From positions 558,001 to 622,000 of the forward strand of contig VDMD01000007.1 in assembly GCA_007026445.1 (NCBI GenBank): a stretch of 64,000 nt of DNA, given 5' to 3'. Position numbers and translations under genes: made by a program. How positions within the stretch are numbered: the stretch's first letter is position 1; every line of letters begins with the position of its first letter. Positions 47,036-60,395 of the stretch are shown here, one piece after another. Origin of the DNA: Schizophyllum amplum (lineage: Eukaryota > Basidiomycota > Agaricomycetes > Agaricales > Schizophyllaceae). Below the pieces are notes generated by a model. That model searched no databases. It was not told the DNA's origin and saw only the letters and a program-made list of their open reading frames with translations.

Positions 47036-49650
47036 ATGGCCACGCAGCCTTCAACGCCCAAGCGCAGTGTCCCCTGGACTGCTCCTATACCGGGTGTGCC
47101 ACCGAGCTCGCCCTCCGGCGTCGCGTCATCCTCTGTCGGTCCTTCCACCTCTAGCCCACACAAAAGCTCGGGACAACAAATACAGCAATCCTCGGGCCGC
47201 GTATTCTCAGCCAAAGAATCCAAAGCCATCATGGCCGCTGATTCTCGTGGCTACTTTGTTGGCCCCATGCCATTCGCCGAATTTCTCGATAAGTTCGTGA
47301 CCGCCACGGAAACGCCTACACCGCACATTGTGTATGTACAAAACGAGAATGTGAAGAAGGAAACGGATATGTATCAACATCTCGTGCGTGGTGGTGACTT
47401 GCTTGGTGGAAAAGTGGACGCTAATTTACTTCCTAGATTGCGCATATGAACGCAGTGCTCAAGCACCACAAAGCCGTCGACACCAGTAAGCATCGGGACG
47501 CAAAAGCGGCCGTAGGGCAAAAGATGAGCCCTGACTTTCTCGTGTATGACAACATGTTCGACATGCAGGGACGTCCGACTCACTTCGACAAGGCGAAGTT
47601 GGGCGGGGAGGATAAGCTTTTGGCCGATCCGTTCGACGATAACACGAACAACGGCTTCTTTGAGCCCAAGGCGCAAGGCAAGGACAACGACACAGTCGGT
47701 CAGATTGTGCGATACATCGAGGAACTTCACGCTCAACAACACCGCACCCTCTCGTTCTTCCTCTTTCTCAACACCACATACTTCCGTGTTATCCGAGCGG
47801 ACAGGGACGAATTCATCGTCACGGAGCGGCGTGTCTGGCAGCAGAAGGACGGCAAGCTTGACCTTGGCTGCCTCGTCGAGTTTCTGCACCGCTTCGACAA
47901 CCTCACGGCTAAGGAGCAAGGTCTCGATCCGACTGTCCGTCCATTGCAGCCTGAGCACGCGGCATACGAACAGCGCGCGAGGACGGCCCTCGAGAAGCAC
48001 GTTCACCCAAGCCAGCGGTCCGAACCCATACTGGAGATGGATGTTCCCTGCAGCCAAGAGCTGAGCGGCTTTCGAAATTCGAACTCACTTGATCTGGGCA
48101 GCACACAGCAAAAGGCGTGGCATCCGCACTCGGGCGACACGCGGCTATCCGGCTTGGGAACTTCGCGCGGGCAGCGTAGTTTTCATCAAGGACAGCTGGC
48201 GCACGAATCTTCCGCACGTGCGGCCGGAGTCGGATGTGATCGCCCACATGAATGCGGAGAACGTGCAGTTTGCGCCGACACTTTTCTGTGGCGGGGATCT
48301 TCCGGAGCAGCAGACAGTGACGAACGACTTCGTGGGGAGGAAGTGGAATAAGGGCCAACGCCGGACGCACCATCCACGCGTACATCACCGTCTTGCGGAG
48401 AACATCGGTATCCCGCTCTGGAAGTTCCAGTCGGCTAAGCACCTTCTGCAAATACTGCTAGACGCCCTTACATGTGTGTTAACCGAGCCTTTTCCGGCGC
48501 TCAGTCGAAGCTGACCGATGTACCGTAGGCCATCGGCCCATCGCCAGACTGTCGAGAAATGCAGAACCCTCCATCGCGATACCAATGCGCGGAACATCTT
48601 TTGGGACGAAGCAAGCAAACGTGGCTTTCTCGCCGACTGGGACCTATGTGCACCCATGCCAAAGGACATCGATGACCCCAGTCATAACAGGTTGGCTCAG
48701 AAGCCCGCCATCGGTCGCCGACCGGACCGTACGGTAAGAAATTCTGTGACTGCTGCTGTGCTAGCTAATGATTGTTTAGGGCACCTGGGAGTTCATGTCC
48801 AGCCACATTCTTCAGGATCACACAAAGTTGCACGACGTTCAGGACGATCTACAGTCATTCTTCTGGGTCGGTCTCTACATCACACTACTTTCCTTGCGGC
48901 GACTTAGACGTTCTGCGTATCCTGGATGACGTCTTTCTCGAGGGAGGGATAACGACCGAGGGTATCGCTCATGGTGGTACATGCAAAGAAGTCCTTCTGG
49001 CTCGTGGTGGACGATTTCCGGCCTGGTTTACTTTCCCCGACACCGTCTCTCCCGCATCGTCCTCCTGGATCGAGATGTTTCGTTCGCTTCTCGGTGATTG
49101 GTCAACATATCGGAACAAACTCGCGCAGTGGCAGCAGCGAAACGACGCCGGACGAGATCTTGACTTCATGGGGCTAGGGGAAGACGACGCACCATCCCCG
49201 CCGGCCTTGCGAGATTACGACTATCTTCTCGCATCGTGGACGCGCCTCATGGAGCTATCGGAGCAAAAGGGCAGATTCAAGGACAACGATCGTCTCAATG
49301 ACGAGCTGCACCAGGCCTCGCCGGAGCGTGTCATCTCTGTAATGAGGAAAGACGCGGAGAAGAAACCGGAGCTGTTGGTCGGCATGCATGCAGCGGAGAA
49401 GGCGCGCGAGGCTGAGCGTGCTGCCGAGCAAGTTGCGAGCACGTCTAACCCTACGGTTTCTCTCGTGCCGTCAGAGACTGGAGAGGACGACTGCGAGGAG
49501 GAAGAGGCTGCTCGCGGCGACAAGCGGCGGAGGACAACGACCAAGACGTTCCAGGCGTTGCCCTCGTCTTTTGGCCCAAGCCAGGGCGGCCGTGTGTCCA
49601 AAAGAAAGGGCCGCGGATGGTCATGTACTGTGAATTGGCTTTCCGAATGA
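47036..49650 (+). pseudogene. FunK1-D: FunK1 gene with frameshifts
   Basis: The start MATQPSTPKRSVPW resembles FunK1-B. The core continues with YFVGPMPFAEFLDKF, GGEDKLLADPFDD, YIEELHAQQHRTLSFFLF, LVEFLHRFDNLT and MDVPCSQELSGFR. At 48071-48084 the heptamer TTCGAAA is followed by TTCGAAC, a 7-bp tandem duplication that shifts the frame. Downstream, in the next frame, homology resumes with IRTRATRGYPAW and VVFIKDSWRTN. The catalytic loop LHRDTNARNIFWD and FLADWDLCAP survive. A second shift lies near 48890, between FFWVGLYITLL and FPCGDLDVLRIL. The C-terminal half (GRFKDNDRLNDELHQASPER) then runs to the stop at 49650. Intron 1 is normal. Two shifts make a pseudogene likely; assembly errors are the main alternative. 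Confidence 0.8.
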
Positions 49651-49902
49651 TCTGCACCGTCTCAGTCAAGTGTATCCTGTCGCGTATGTGTACGTGAATT
49701 GCTTCATCGTGAAGCTAACAAAAGGTTCGCACAAAAGTATATTACGCTGAAAAACCCAAGCCCATTCGATTTCACGCCTACATATGCCACTTAGCCACAA
49801 GAAAGCAGCAGCTGCCTAAGTACGTAGTATGTATCTCGGTATGCACTTGCGACGATGACATATCATACACGGCGCTCAACAGTCGCCTATATCCAGACTT
49901 CG

Positions 49903-51582
<1,680 letters not shown>

Positions 51583-52402
51583 GGTGGGCGACGATGGGTG
51601 CGATGTGTGGACGAATTGGGATAACAATGAACGCAGGAGGGGAGGGCGATGGCGGATGGCGGGCCGGGCTTTGAGCCTGAGCGTCATCGCCCCGATGCGA
51701 CCACGGTCACATGCGAGCCTAAGACGCGTCAGAGTCCTTCGCGTACTGGCGCACAGCAATATCTGAGTTACAGGATTGACCGGCCCAACATCATTCTGGC
51801 GAGGCTTCGACTTGACGTGAAGGAGTAAAGCAAGACGCGTCCGGGGCGCGCCGTCTGCAATCAACACGTGCCCCTTGGCAAATGGACGCGCGATGTTCTG
51901 TCCTCCAGAACGCATAGTGAGCAGTGTCAGAATTTGTACAGTGCCAAAGGCGTCTTGTCATCCATCAACGGCAGGAGTCCATAGCAAGGCCTTCAGGGCG
52001 ACGCGCCATAGGTCAATATCCAATGATTGCGGCTGGGGATGAGCTGGACTGTGCAGGGTCAGTCATTAATGCGAAGATTTCGATGTAGAAAATATCAGCA
52101 TCGAACTCAACGAAGGGGATGTAAGGCAAGTGTGAACGCATGCGTCAAGAGTCACGACGCACCCAGCCGAGAGCTCAAGCTCAAGCTGCAAGGCGGGTCA
52201 CGGTCACCTGATCGCGTGTTGAAGTAGTACATTGTGACGGTTGAAAGCCCTTGGCCTGGAGAGCCTTGGCGCCAGTACCGCCGCTACTGCATGATGGAAG
52301 GTCTTCTTGAAGTTGCTACTTCTAAATCCACGAAACAGGTATCTATACACTACAGCGATAAATTAGAAAACACGGGGATAACAAGTCTGACACAGGCCAT
52401 AA
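51583..52402. other. Spacer between PIP promoter and phosphatase 3' end
   Basis: No supported gene. A minus-strand frame continues upstream of the PIP start to 51915 but is not conserved-looking. Confidence 0.5.
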
Positions 52403-53780
52403 CTACCAAGACAGCTCTTGCGCTCGTAGCGCGATCTCCCGTACATCATCAGCAATGAGTTTCTTCCCATCCGCATAGAGCGCGTTCACGATCTCCCGTT
52501 CGCGATAGACCCACTCCCCATCCTCCGCGCCCTCCGCTTTCCTTACCGGTACCAGCTCGTACACAAGCTCCAGCGCCGACAACGCCCCGCCATACGCATG
52601 GCTAATCCCTGTGTCAATGATGATAATCTTCCCTCCACACCGCGCCACGATCCCATGGAAATCCGGCGTGTGCCCCATAATCATCCTGCGTGTCCCCGTC
52701 GCCTCCAGCACGCCGTCCACCGCCGCGCATACAGCCGCCTCCGTGCCCAGCGCCCAGCCGCGGTACCACAACGGGCCATCCGCACCGTACAGCTCAGCCT
52801 CCGCCGCCGTCGTGTCCGCGGGCAGGCCGGGGTACGGCGCGGGCGGGTGCGGCGGCGGCTGCGTGCGCCGCTGCAGCTTGCGCAGGAGGGTGTCCGACAG
52901 CTCGTTGATGCGCTGAGGGAAGGGGGAAAGGTTGCTGTACGTTGGCGAGAGGCCGCCGTGCACAAACGAGAGCGCGGCATGCGAGAGCGGGGTCGCGCGC
53001 GCGTCGTCGCCCTTTGCGGGCGGGTACGGCGTGTTTGGGGGCCCGAGGGCGGGGTGAAAGGGAAGGCGGGAGGCGGTGGTGTAGTTGGCGGCCCAGGAGC
53101 TGCCGATGCGGCCGGTCGAGAGCATCTCTTGCCGGTCTGCGACGGAGCCGAAGGTCTTGATCTCGGTGGGGTAGACGTATCTGCGGGATGCCAGTCAACT
53201 AAAGAGCCAGAGTGAGCATGTGTGACGTACCTCCAGTCACCAATCGCATTCATCCACTCGTGGTTCCCCAGGTGCGACAAGACGACGCCGCCCGTCGCGG
53301 GCGCCTGCGCGCGCAGCTTGTCCATCAGGTCAAACAGCGGGATCGTGTCGTCCCCTCTGAGAGTCCCGAGGGTTATAGTGTATGGTAGCGCATCTTCATT
53401 ACGACCACTCACCTGTCTATGATATCTCCAGTCTGCACGAAGAAGTCCGCCAGGCCCGTCCAGTCGCCCGCCTCGTCGATCACGCCCGAGAACTTGAGCA
53501 CTCGGAGTGCATTTGGGAGGTCCCCGTGGAGGTCGCCCACAGCGACAATGTGCCGCTTAAAGGAAGGGGGTGCGTCGAGTGGGGTTTGCAAAGGTTGCTG
53601 CGGGGCTTGTAGAGGCTGCTGGAGGATAGCTTCTTGCCTGCCGTTAACGTGTCCATTTGCCGCGCGTGAGCTTGGTAGGTGGAGCAGAAAGCTGCCCGGC
53701 AGCAACGTCTTCAGCTCAAAATAGTAAAAGGCGAGCGCAAGCAGAAGCGCCACGGCGCTTAAGTGCAGTCCCGGCGGCAT
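52403..53780 (-). CDS. Calcineurin-like (PPP/SLP-type) phosphatase with N-terminal membrane anchor
   Basis: This is a metallophosphoesterase of the Shewanella-like phosphatase type. Three or more exons join from the ATG at 53780. An N-terminal hydrophobic helix (LSAVALLLALAFYYFEL) precedes a polar stem. The metal-binding motifs are VAVGDLHGDLPNAL, VQTGDIIDRGDDTIP and LSHLGNHEWMNAIGDW. A histidine-bearing loop (SFVHGGLSP) follows, then MIMGHTPDFHGIVARCGGKI and IDTGISHAYGGALSAL. A disordered insert lies between the GNHE motif and SFVHGG. It is likely a type II membrane or secretory-pathway enzyme, rather than a cytosolic PP1/PP2A. Substrate unknown. Confidence 0.9.
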
Positions 53781-54354
53781 GGTGAGCGCTGCAGGTGAGG
53801 TCCAGTGGCGCTGCCGTTTTTGGAAATTTCATTGTTCTTGAGCTTGTCTCCCACGACCACCATCAAGTTTACATGCTCAGTAAAGCGGTCTCTCAGACTT
53901 CTTCCTGCCCTACATGAGGCCTGGCCCATATACTTCTTGAGGTATCCGAAGACGTGCAACGCCCTATGTCTTCCCCCAGCTTGACCTCAGAAGCGATATT
54001 GCGCAAATGCATTCCCTCGAATGTAATATTCGATCGTTGCTCGTGGTGGCGAACCCGCAGCCCGAGTTCTTCAATTAAGGATACCTGACCCTCAGAGTCT
54101 GACATGGGTCTTCCGAGGATACCATCCGCTGTGTAACCCGTGCGCGCGTGAGGGCTTCAGTAGAGCCCGCTCGCGCCTTGCTCCGCCTGACAGCGACGGC
54201 TCCGCGGCCCGCCCTCAGCACAACAGCAAACTTCTCATTCCCGCGCGCTACACGAGCACGGCATATATATTGAGGACGGAGTGCTCTACTCTGACTAGCC
54301 CCAAGGACTCGCTTGACGCGGCACTTGATGGCAAACATCTTCAGCATCTCTACC
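53781..54354 (+). promoter_or_regulatory. Divergent spacer with pectate lyase TATA box
   Basis: No gene seen. TATATAT at 54264-54270 lies 85 bp before the pectate lyase start at 54355. Confidence 0.55.
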
Positions 54355-55773
54355 ATGAACTATCTCTGCTTCTCCATTCTCGCTTCCATCCTCTGTTCGT
54401 TTGTTGCTGCCCAGGATGGGTACGCGACGGAGAATGGAGGCGTCACAGGTGGTGCGGGCGGCACCACGACGACAGTCTCATCCTTGGCAGCCTTCGAGAC
54501 CGCTATCTTGGTGAGCATGGCATTGACGACTCGTGCATCTTATCCGTGGGGGGTCCATCGCTTATACATCTTGCTCACCAGCAAAACGAACCAACCGTGG
54601 TGTACCTCTCCGGGCCGCTCGAACTCGACGACCGCCTGTCGGTGTCGAGTGACACCAGCATCATCGGAGTGGGCAGCAAGGCTATCATAACCGGCGGCGG
54701 GCTTCGCATCGACGACGCGTCCAACGTGGTCGTGCAGAATCTGGTCATCAACAAGGTTGTGGGTGCGTACTTAGGAGACTGCCGACAGGCGCCATCTGCG
54801 GCCTGCCCATCCGCTTGTCTCGCTCTCTGATCACCGTCCCTTCGTCAGGCGACGACGCTATCAGCGTTCAAGAAAGTACCAACGTCTGGATTGACCACAA
54901 CGAGTTCTACTCGGACACTGATCATGGCTTTGATTACTACGACGGTCAGGTCGACATCACGCACGGCTGCGACTATGTCACGGTGTCATACAACTACTTC
55001 CATGATCACTACAAGGTAGGCTCTAGTCTTTCGGCGATAACTATAGCTTCCATGGCGCTCTGACCGCAACGACAGTGTTCTCTCGTCGGCGCCGACCCTG
55101 ACAACGCAGATGAAGGCGAGCCTCTGAAAGCCTGTAAGCCTCATAATAAAAATTGACTTGATCCCATCTACCAGACACCGGCAAATTCCACATCACCTAC
55201 CATCACAATTACTTCCAAAACATACACACACGGACGCCCGGTACGTCTCTGACCTGCATCCTGCCAGCTACCGCTGTTGTATCAACGCCCTACTGATTAT
55301 ATGATCTCCACAGCGGCGCGATACGCCCATATCCACTCTTACAACAACCTCTTCGAGGATATTGTATCACAGGGCATTCACATGCGCTCAGAGGCAGAGG
55401 CGCTCATCGAAGCAAATGTCTTCGTCAACTCTGTCGAACCGCGTGAGTGGCATTCCCTCCGAGATATGATAGTTCGAATAATCACACGGGAATTAACAGT
55501 GTCTACCTATGGCTTCGTTATACCGGACGACTCGCCAGCAGACCCCGAGGGCGACTACGAGGATGATGGTTTCGCGAACCTGGGCGCAGGTTCGTATAGA
55601 ATATCCTAATCTGAATCGCGATTGACCAATTGGCAGACAACGACTTTGGCAGCGGCGAGATAAATATCACACAGACGGGCACTTTCACGAGCGTTCCCTA
55701 CAACTATACTTTGACGCCTCTTGATGAGGTGCAGGCGCTCGTACAAGCGCATGCCGGCGTCGGGAAGATCTAA
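54355..55773 (+). CDS. Secreted pectate lyase (PL1 family)
   Basis: PL1 enzymes cleave polygalacturonate by calcium-dependent beta-elimination. The gene has eight exons in phase. A signal peptide (MNYLCFSILASILCSFVAAQ) is followed by GYATENGGVTGG. The beta-helix has PTVVYLSGPLELDDRLS, TSIIGVGSKAIITGGGLRI, NVVVQNLVINKVVG, VWIDHNEFYSD (calcium-site aspartate region), VTVSYNYFHDHYKCSLVG and FHITYHHNYFQNIHTRTPAA. The arginine in HTRTP is the expected catalytic base. The tail has GFANLGADNDFGSGEINITQ. The first exon ends after FETAIL. This indicates an ability to attack plant pectin or to act on pectin during colonisation. Confidence 0.93.
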
Positions 55774-55940
55774 CATCCCTGAGAGATCGCAGTAAGTCAG
55801 GAGTGCTTTGATGTCCTACTCTACGTGTGTGAGAATTCTACCCAAATCGTACCAGTCACGTCTACAGGTCGTCAGCAGGGATATCGCCATATAGTACAGT
55901 ATACGTAAGCAGGAAAAATGCATGCGCCATGGACAAGAAC

Positions 55941-57471
55941 CTACGCCATCTCATACGCAGAGCCCGATGGCGTCTTAAGCGCCTCGTCGCCCTTCCTGGC
56001 ATCCATCGTATTCAAAGGGCTAGACACGAGGGACTGCCGAACACTTCTCGAGTGCGACCGCGTGCGTGACTGCGGCACGGACAGAGCGCGTTCCGGCGAA
56101 GGCGCTCCCGACCGAACCTGGCTTGCCATCGCGCTCGTCGGGAAGCCGCCGTTGGAGAACAGAGACGGCATCGTCAACTGCACCCCGTGATCCTGCATCG
56201 CGACCAGCTGCACCTCCGCGTCGCCGTCTCGCTCGAGTGCCGCCCAGATAATGATGAGGGTCGGATACGTGCACTGACGTGGTAACGCTTGTCAGGATGA
56301 GGTCGGTTGAGTTTGAGCATAGATACTACGCACGGACACACTGGCCCCGATGGCGCCGACGAACTCGCCCCATCGCCTGCCGCTGTTGCTTGTAACGCCC
56401 GAGGCAAAGAAGACCAGCTGGGTGCATCCTCGTCAGATTGCTGCACTGCTACTGCGGACACACGCGACTCACACAAAGAACGCAATACGCCGCGCCCGAC
56501 CAGAACAGCACCAGGAGCGCACGCAGGACCTTCTGCCCATACTCGCGCGAGCCGGCGGCGCTCTTCATAGACTTGTAGTGGAATCTGCCGTGATTGGTGA
56601 GTAAATGTTATCCTAGAAGACATAGATGGCCCACTGACACCGTCTTTAGCCCAATCGTAGTAGTCACTGTAACGTTGGTGACAAGGATGGGAAGGGTGAC
56701 GAGGAGAGAGAAAAGAGCGGAATTGGCGTAGTAGCCGGTGGCTTGCTCCCAGGCGACGACGGCGGCATCCGCGAGGAGGCATGCTGACGGAGAGCATGTC
56801 GGATTCAATACGGTGGGCGAGGAAGAAGGAAGCTTACAGCAAGTCAACGTTATGCAGACCATAAGGCATCTCCGCACGATGCGATTGGCCGCCCACAGGA
56901 CCCACGCGCGCCAGACGACAATGACATCGCTTAGCATGAACTGAAGGGACAGTCTGAGTGAGACGGGCGGGATCGCATGCAGACGCTCACCATGAATCGG
57001 AGGACGACATTCTGCGCGATCGACAAAGTGGTCAGATGCGCGCAGTCGTTCTCGCGAAGCCCGCCGAATGCGTCCCTCGCGCCATACAAACCCTGGATGG
57101 CATCCATCGTGACAAACACGGTCGAGCCCATGAACATGACTGTCGTCGCCGCTAGCAGCCCCAGCCGCGGGCGTGACCCCAGTACACCACGCGAGCTATA
57201 AGGTGGCCTTCAACTGACGGCCAACTTGTGCAGTACTCGAGCGACACGCACATCAAGCAATACGCCGACGTCGAAAAGCAGACCGCGTTCAACCCTGAAA
57301 CACCAGAGAACAATGCACTGTCAGAAGACCAACCTTGCCCCAGGAGAGAACAAAGGGCGCACCATAGAAGGCAAACTGAACCGCCGTGTACGCAATCACC
57401 CACTGGATGTAGCTAACGGGCTCGGCGCCCGCGCGCGCGCAGGTCACCGTTTGATTAGTGGCCGGGTCCAT
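55941..57471 (-). CDS. Seven-helix membrane protein, Agaricomycete-typical type
   Basis: Helices in order: VSYIQWVIAYTAVQFAFYG, LNAVCFSTSAYCLI, LGLLAATTVMFMGSTVFVTM, FMLSDVIVVWRAWVLWAA, ALFSLLVTLPILVTNVTVTT, RALLVLFWSGAAYCVLC and EFVGAIGASVSCTYPTLIII. The LSDVIVVWRAWVLW motif is characteristic of a large, uncharacterised family of mushroom fungi; receptor function is often guessed but unproven. Glycosylation sites (NQT near the N-terminus, NVT) fit an external N-terminus. The cytosolic tail is rich in serine and arginine (SRTRSHSRSVRQS). The start is MDPATNQTV at 57471. The first intron may use a GC donor (GCAAGG), which restores phase to GLNAVCF. Confidence 0.83.
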
Positions 57472-58804
57472 GGCGTTGAGGGTTGGGCGCGAGACGCTTG
57501 GTGGGCGCGGGGAGCAAGAAGCGGGCACAGCGAGGAAAGCAGTCCGCGAGCTAGATATCGAGCAGCTAGATATCAAGCAGCTAGATATCGGCGAGGGTTT
57601 CCCAGCGACCAAGCCACCACCCGCCCGCGCGGACCGCGGTGTCATCCGACCGTGCTCGCACGAGCATGGGAAGGCGCCCGAGGCGATAAGCATCACGTTG
57701 CACTATGTAGACGAATCGTCAAGGGGATCCTATAGGATTTCGCGATGGGACTCGACATGTAAGCCAAGGGCACGGGATGCGCAGGCGAGTGCTGGCAGCA
57801 GTCGATAAGGCGAGAGTTCAGCGCTCAGTGGCGGGGCATGCATGCGCAGGACGGTGTGGGCATACGGTAAGGAAGAGAAGACGGGGATGACGCCGAGTGT
57901 TGAACTATGTAGTCGCGTGAAGTCCTCGGTGCCTTTGAGGCATTATACTTAGACTATGCTCCGGGCTACCTAGAGATAGGCCGTGAGTGGGTTTATGGCC
58001 ATCCTATTCCCACACGTGGAGGTAGCATTCAGGCTGGTAGCAATGAATGTTGGGAAATAAGGTTGACCTTGAGAGAACACGCGTTCACCTAATGGAAAGT
58101 GCATGGATAAACGCCTCGTTAGATCTGCGATTCAGAATTCAGATACAAACTTGCGCTTGGCGCTGCGCTCTGAGAGATTGCTAGGGACGTGGGAGAAAAC
58201 GAAGACCTTTTGGCGTGCGGCCTCCGCCTCCAACTTGCGGCCTTGCTTGATCTCGACGCTGAGAGACATGTGCGCCTCCCAAGGTCTGGGATGCCGCAGA
58301 TCGACGCCCGGCAAACTTTGTACGTCCGTGGTACGTTTTGCCTGGACTGGACTGGGTGATCGAAAGCATCCGCGTCCGCGTCTAGTCCAAGTCTAGTCCA
58401 GATTGAGACTCGGGAGGCGCAAATATCAGAGCGAGGAAGGTGTCACGAAGTGGAGCAAGTAGCGATCCAGCGCTTCCTCGAGAATTTCATGGAATCATCT
58501 GACCTCTCCTGGATTTTTCTGACGCCCCTAGAGTGAGCGGAAGACAAGCGATGAGAGACGCAGATATGTGTACAAGTGAAGGGTATTTTTAGGCGTCCGG
58601 CGAGCGCCCAAAGCCAGCAAACAAACTCAAGTTAAAGTCCAACATGGAGGATAGGAGTCTGAGAGGCTCGGAGCACGTGTTAAGGACGTGACGCGTCTTA
58701 GCGCGATCACCGATCGACGCGCGTAATTATGTGACGTCATGCGTCCTTCCGCGGCGCGGCATGATTGAGCGCCTACATAAAGGAGGCAACTGCGTTTTGT
58801 CCTC
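57472..58804. other. Spacer with 15-bp tandem repeat
   Basis: No supported gene. Repeated TCTAGTCCA motifs occur near 58380-58400. The region holds promoters of the divergent 7TM and Ncp1-like genes. Confidence 0.5.
57551..57590. repeat. 15-bp tandem repeat, 2.7 units
   Basis: CTAGATATCGAGCAG, CTAGATATCAAGCAG and a partial third CTAGATATCG, about 80-120 bp upstream of the 7TM start codon. Likely 5' leader or promoter. Confidence 0.9.
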
Positions 58805-60099
58805 ATGAACTACACGCCCACACCCACCCCAGGCAGCGAAACCAGCGTATACTTCGACGCCCCTATTGTCAACTTCTCGAGCAACAATAACAACATGTCC
58901 GACAACGCCCACGCCCCCGCGTCGCCTATTTTGATGAACGGATCGCCCAAGGCGGCGAATGGGTCCACGATGGGATCGCCGGGGAAGAAGACACGCGCGG
59001 CCCTCTCGGATGCCAACGGAACGACGATGCCCGCCTCGCAATCTGGAGATGTCAAGTCGAGCGTGGCGGACGACGACGACGGATATGAAGACATAGACGA
59101 GGAGGATGAAGATCGCATTCTGCCGCACCCCAACGGCTCCTCTGGCTGGCTTCCCGCGACCGACCTTCCCGACCAGTCTCCCTCCAACGGCAACAAGACG
59201 GCGTCCTCGAACGGCCGTCGCTCATCTGTTTTGCGCAAGGCGAGTCGTCGCAGCAGCCGGGCACGCTCGCCCATGTCGCGCGCGCGCTCGCTTAGCCGCG
59301 CGGCCTCCGTCGGCTATGCCGCATCTACCACATCGTCCTCTGGTGGTGGTGGTGCGCGGCGCAGCCTGTACACGAACTCTGACGGACGCGTTGTAAACGG
59401 CTCGGCGTTTATCAGCGGCGCTGGCACGACTGGCCCCGACGCGCATGCGACCCCGGACCCAAGCCTGCACCAGCGTCGCGCCAGCGCGGCTTCCGCCCTG
59501 ACACCCAAGCAGAACAAGAAGATTGCGAAGAAAGAGGGTGCGCCTTCATTATTCTCTGCTGCGATTTACTGATTTACGTTGATGCAGCGCAAGATGGCAA
59601 GAGTTTGACAAAGGTCATCAGGCAGGAGGCGAAGGTCGAAAAAAGAGCCATTGGTGTGGTCATCCAGGAGCTGTCGGACCTTCAGAGGATGCAGAAAGAC
59701 GCGGTGAAGGTATGCCTATTCCCTAGATTGCCACGTCTGAGCTGACCAGCACAATAGCGCGAAGCGAAATCTCATGCCGCACATGTCAAGGCCGTCACCG
59801 CCCATCAGAAGGCAGAAGAGGTGTACATTGCTGCAAGAGTGAAATACGAAACCTCGCTCGCGGAGATGAACGCGTTCCAGGAAGCCCTCGATGTACGCAG
59901 TGCACGTTCGTATACGCGCGGGTCATGGACTTACAGTTCTACACAGATTTCGCGCGAGAATGCTCGTAAGGCGACGGAGGCGATGCAGGAGAAGAGTCAG
60001 GAGGTCGATGCTATCCGGACGATGTACGGTGTCGATGAACGCGAGCGAGAGGTCAAGATAACCAGCTTGACGCCGAAGAAGACGGGATGGTTCAGTTAG
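58805..60099 (+). CDS. Ncp1-like coiled-coil protein (annotated in basidiomycetes as DNA-binding)
   Basis: Four exons in phase from the ATG at 58805 (MNYTPTPTPGSETS); an in-frame ATG at 58895 is an alternative. The N-terminal half is disordered with an acidic block (DDDDGYEDIDEEDED) and a basic SR-rich block (RRSSRARSPMSRARSLSR). The C-terminal half is a long charged coiled coil: SLTKVIRQEAKVEKRAIGVV, IQELSDLQRMQKDAVKREAK, YIAARVKYETSLAEMNAFQE and ENARKATEAMQEKSQEVDAI. It ends in DEREREVKITSLTPKKTGWF. The coiled-coil layout matches proteins labelled DNA-binding protein Ncp1; I know of no strong biochemical basis for that label. Probably nuclear. Confidence 0.8.
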
Positions 60100-60395
60100 T
60101 TGTGTGTTGCATCGGCCTTGTATTACATTCCGCCTGTTGTACATTATGTACCATCACCCGTGAACAACCGCATCGTCGATTACGTGGTTCGTATCGCTTG
60201 CGTGAGAAATACATGTCGGCACCGAACAACGGGTCCGTGATGTGCCGTGTTTGGCTACGGCTTTGACTGACGACGCGCAGAACAAAGCGTGGACCTTGCT
60301 TTGTCTTTGTTCTCGCGACTGTGCGAGGGTTCGTGCGCCCATCTTCCTCATCCTCCTGAACAACCCGAGGAACAACCCGAATACAAGACCCGACC

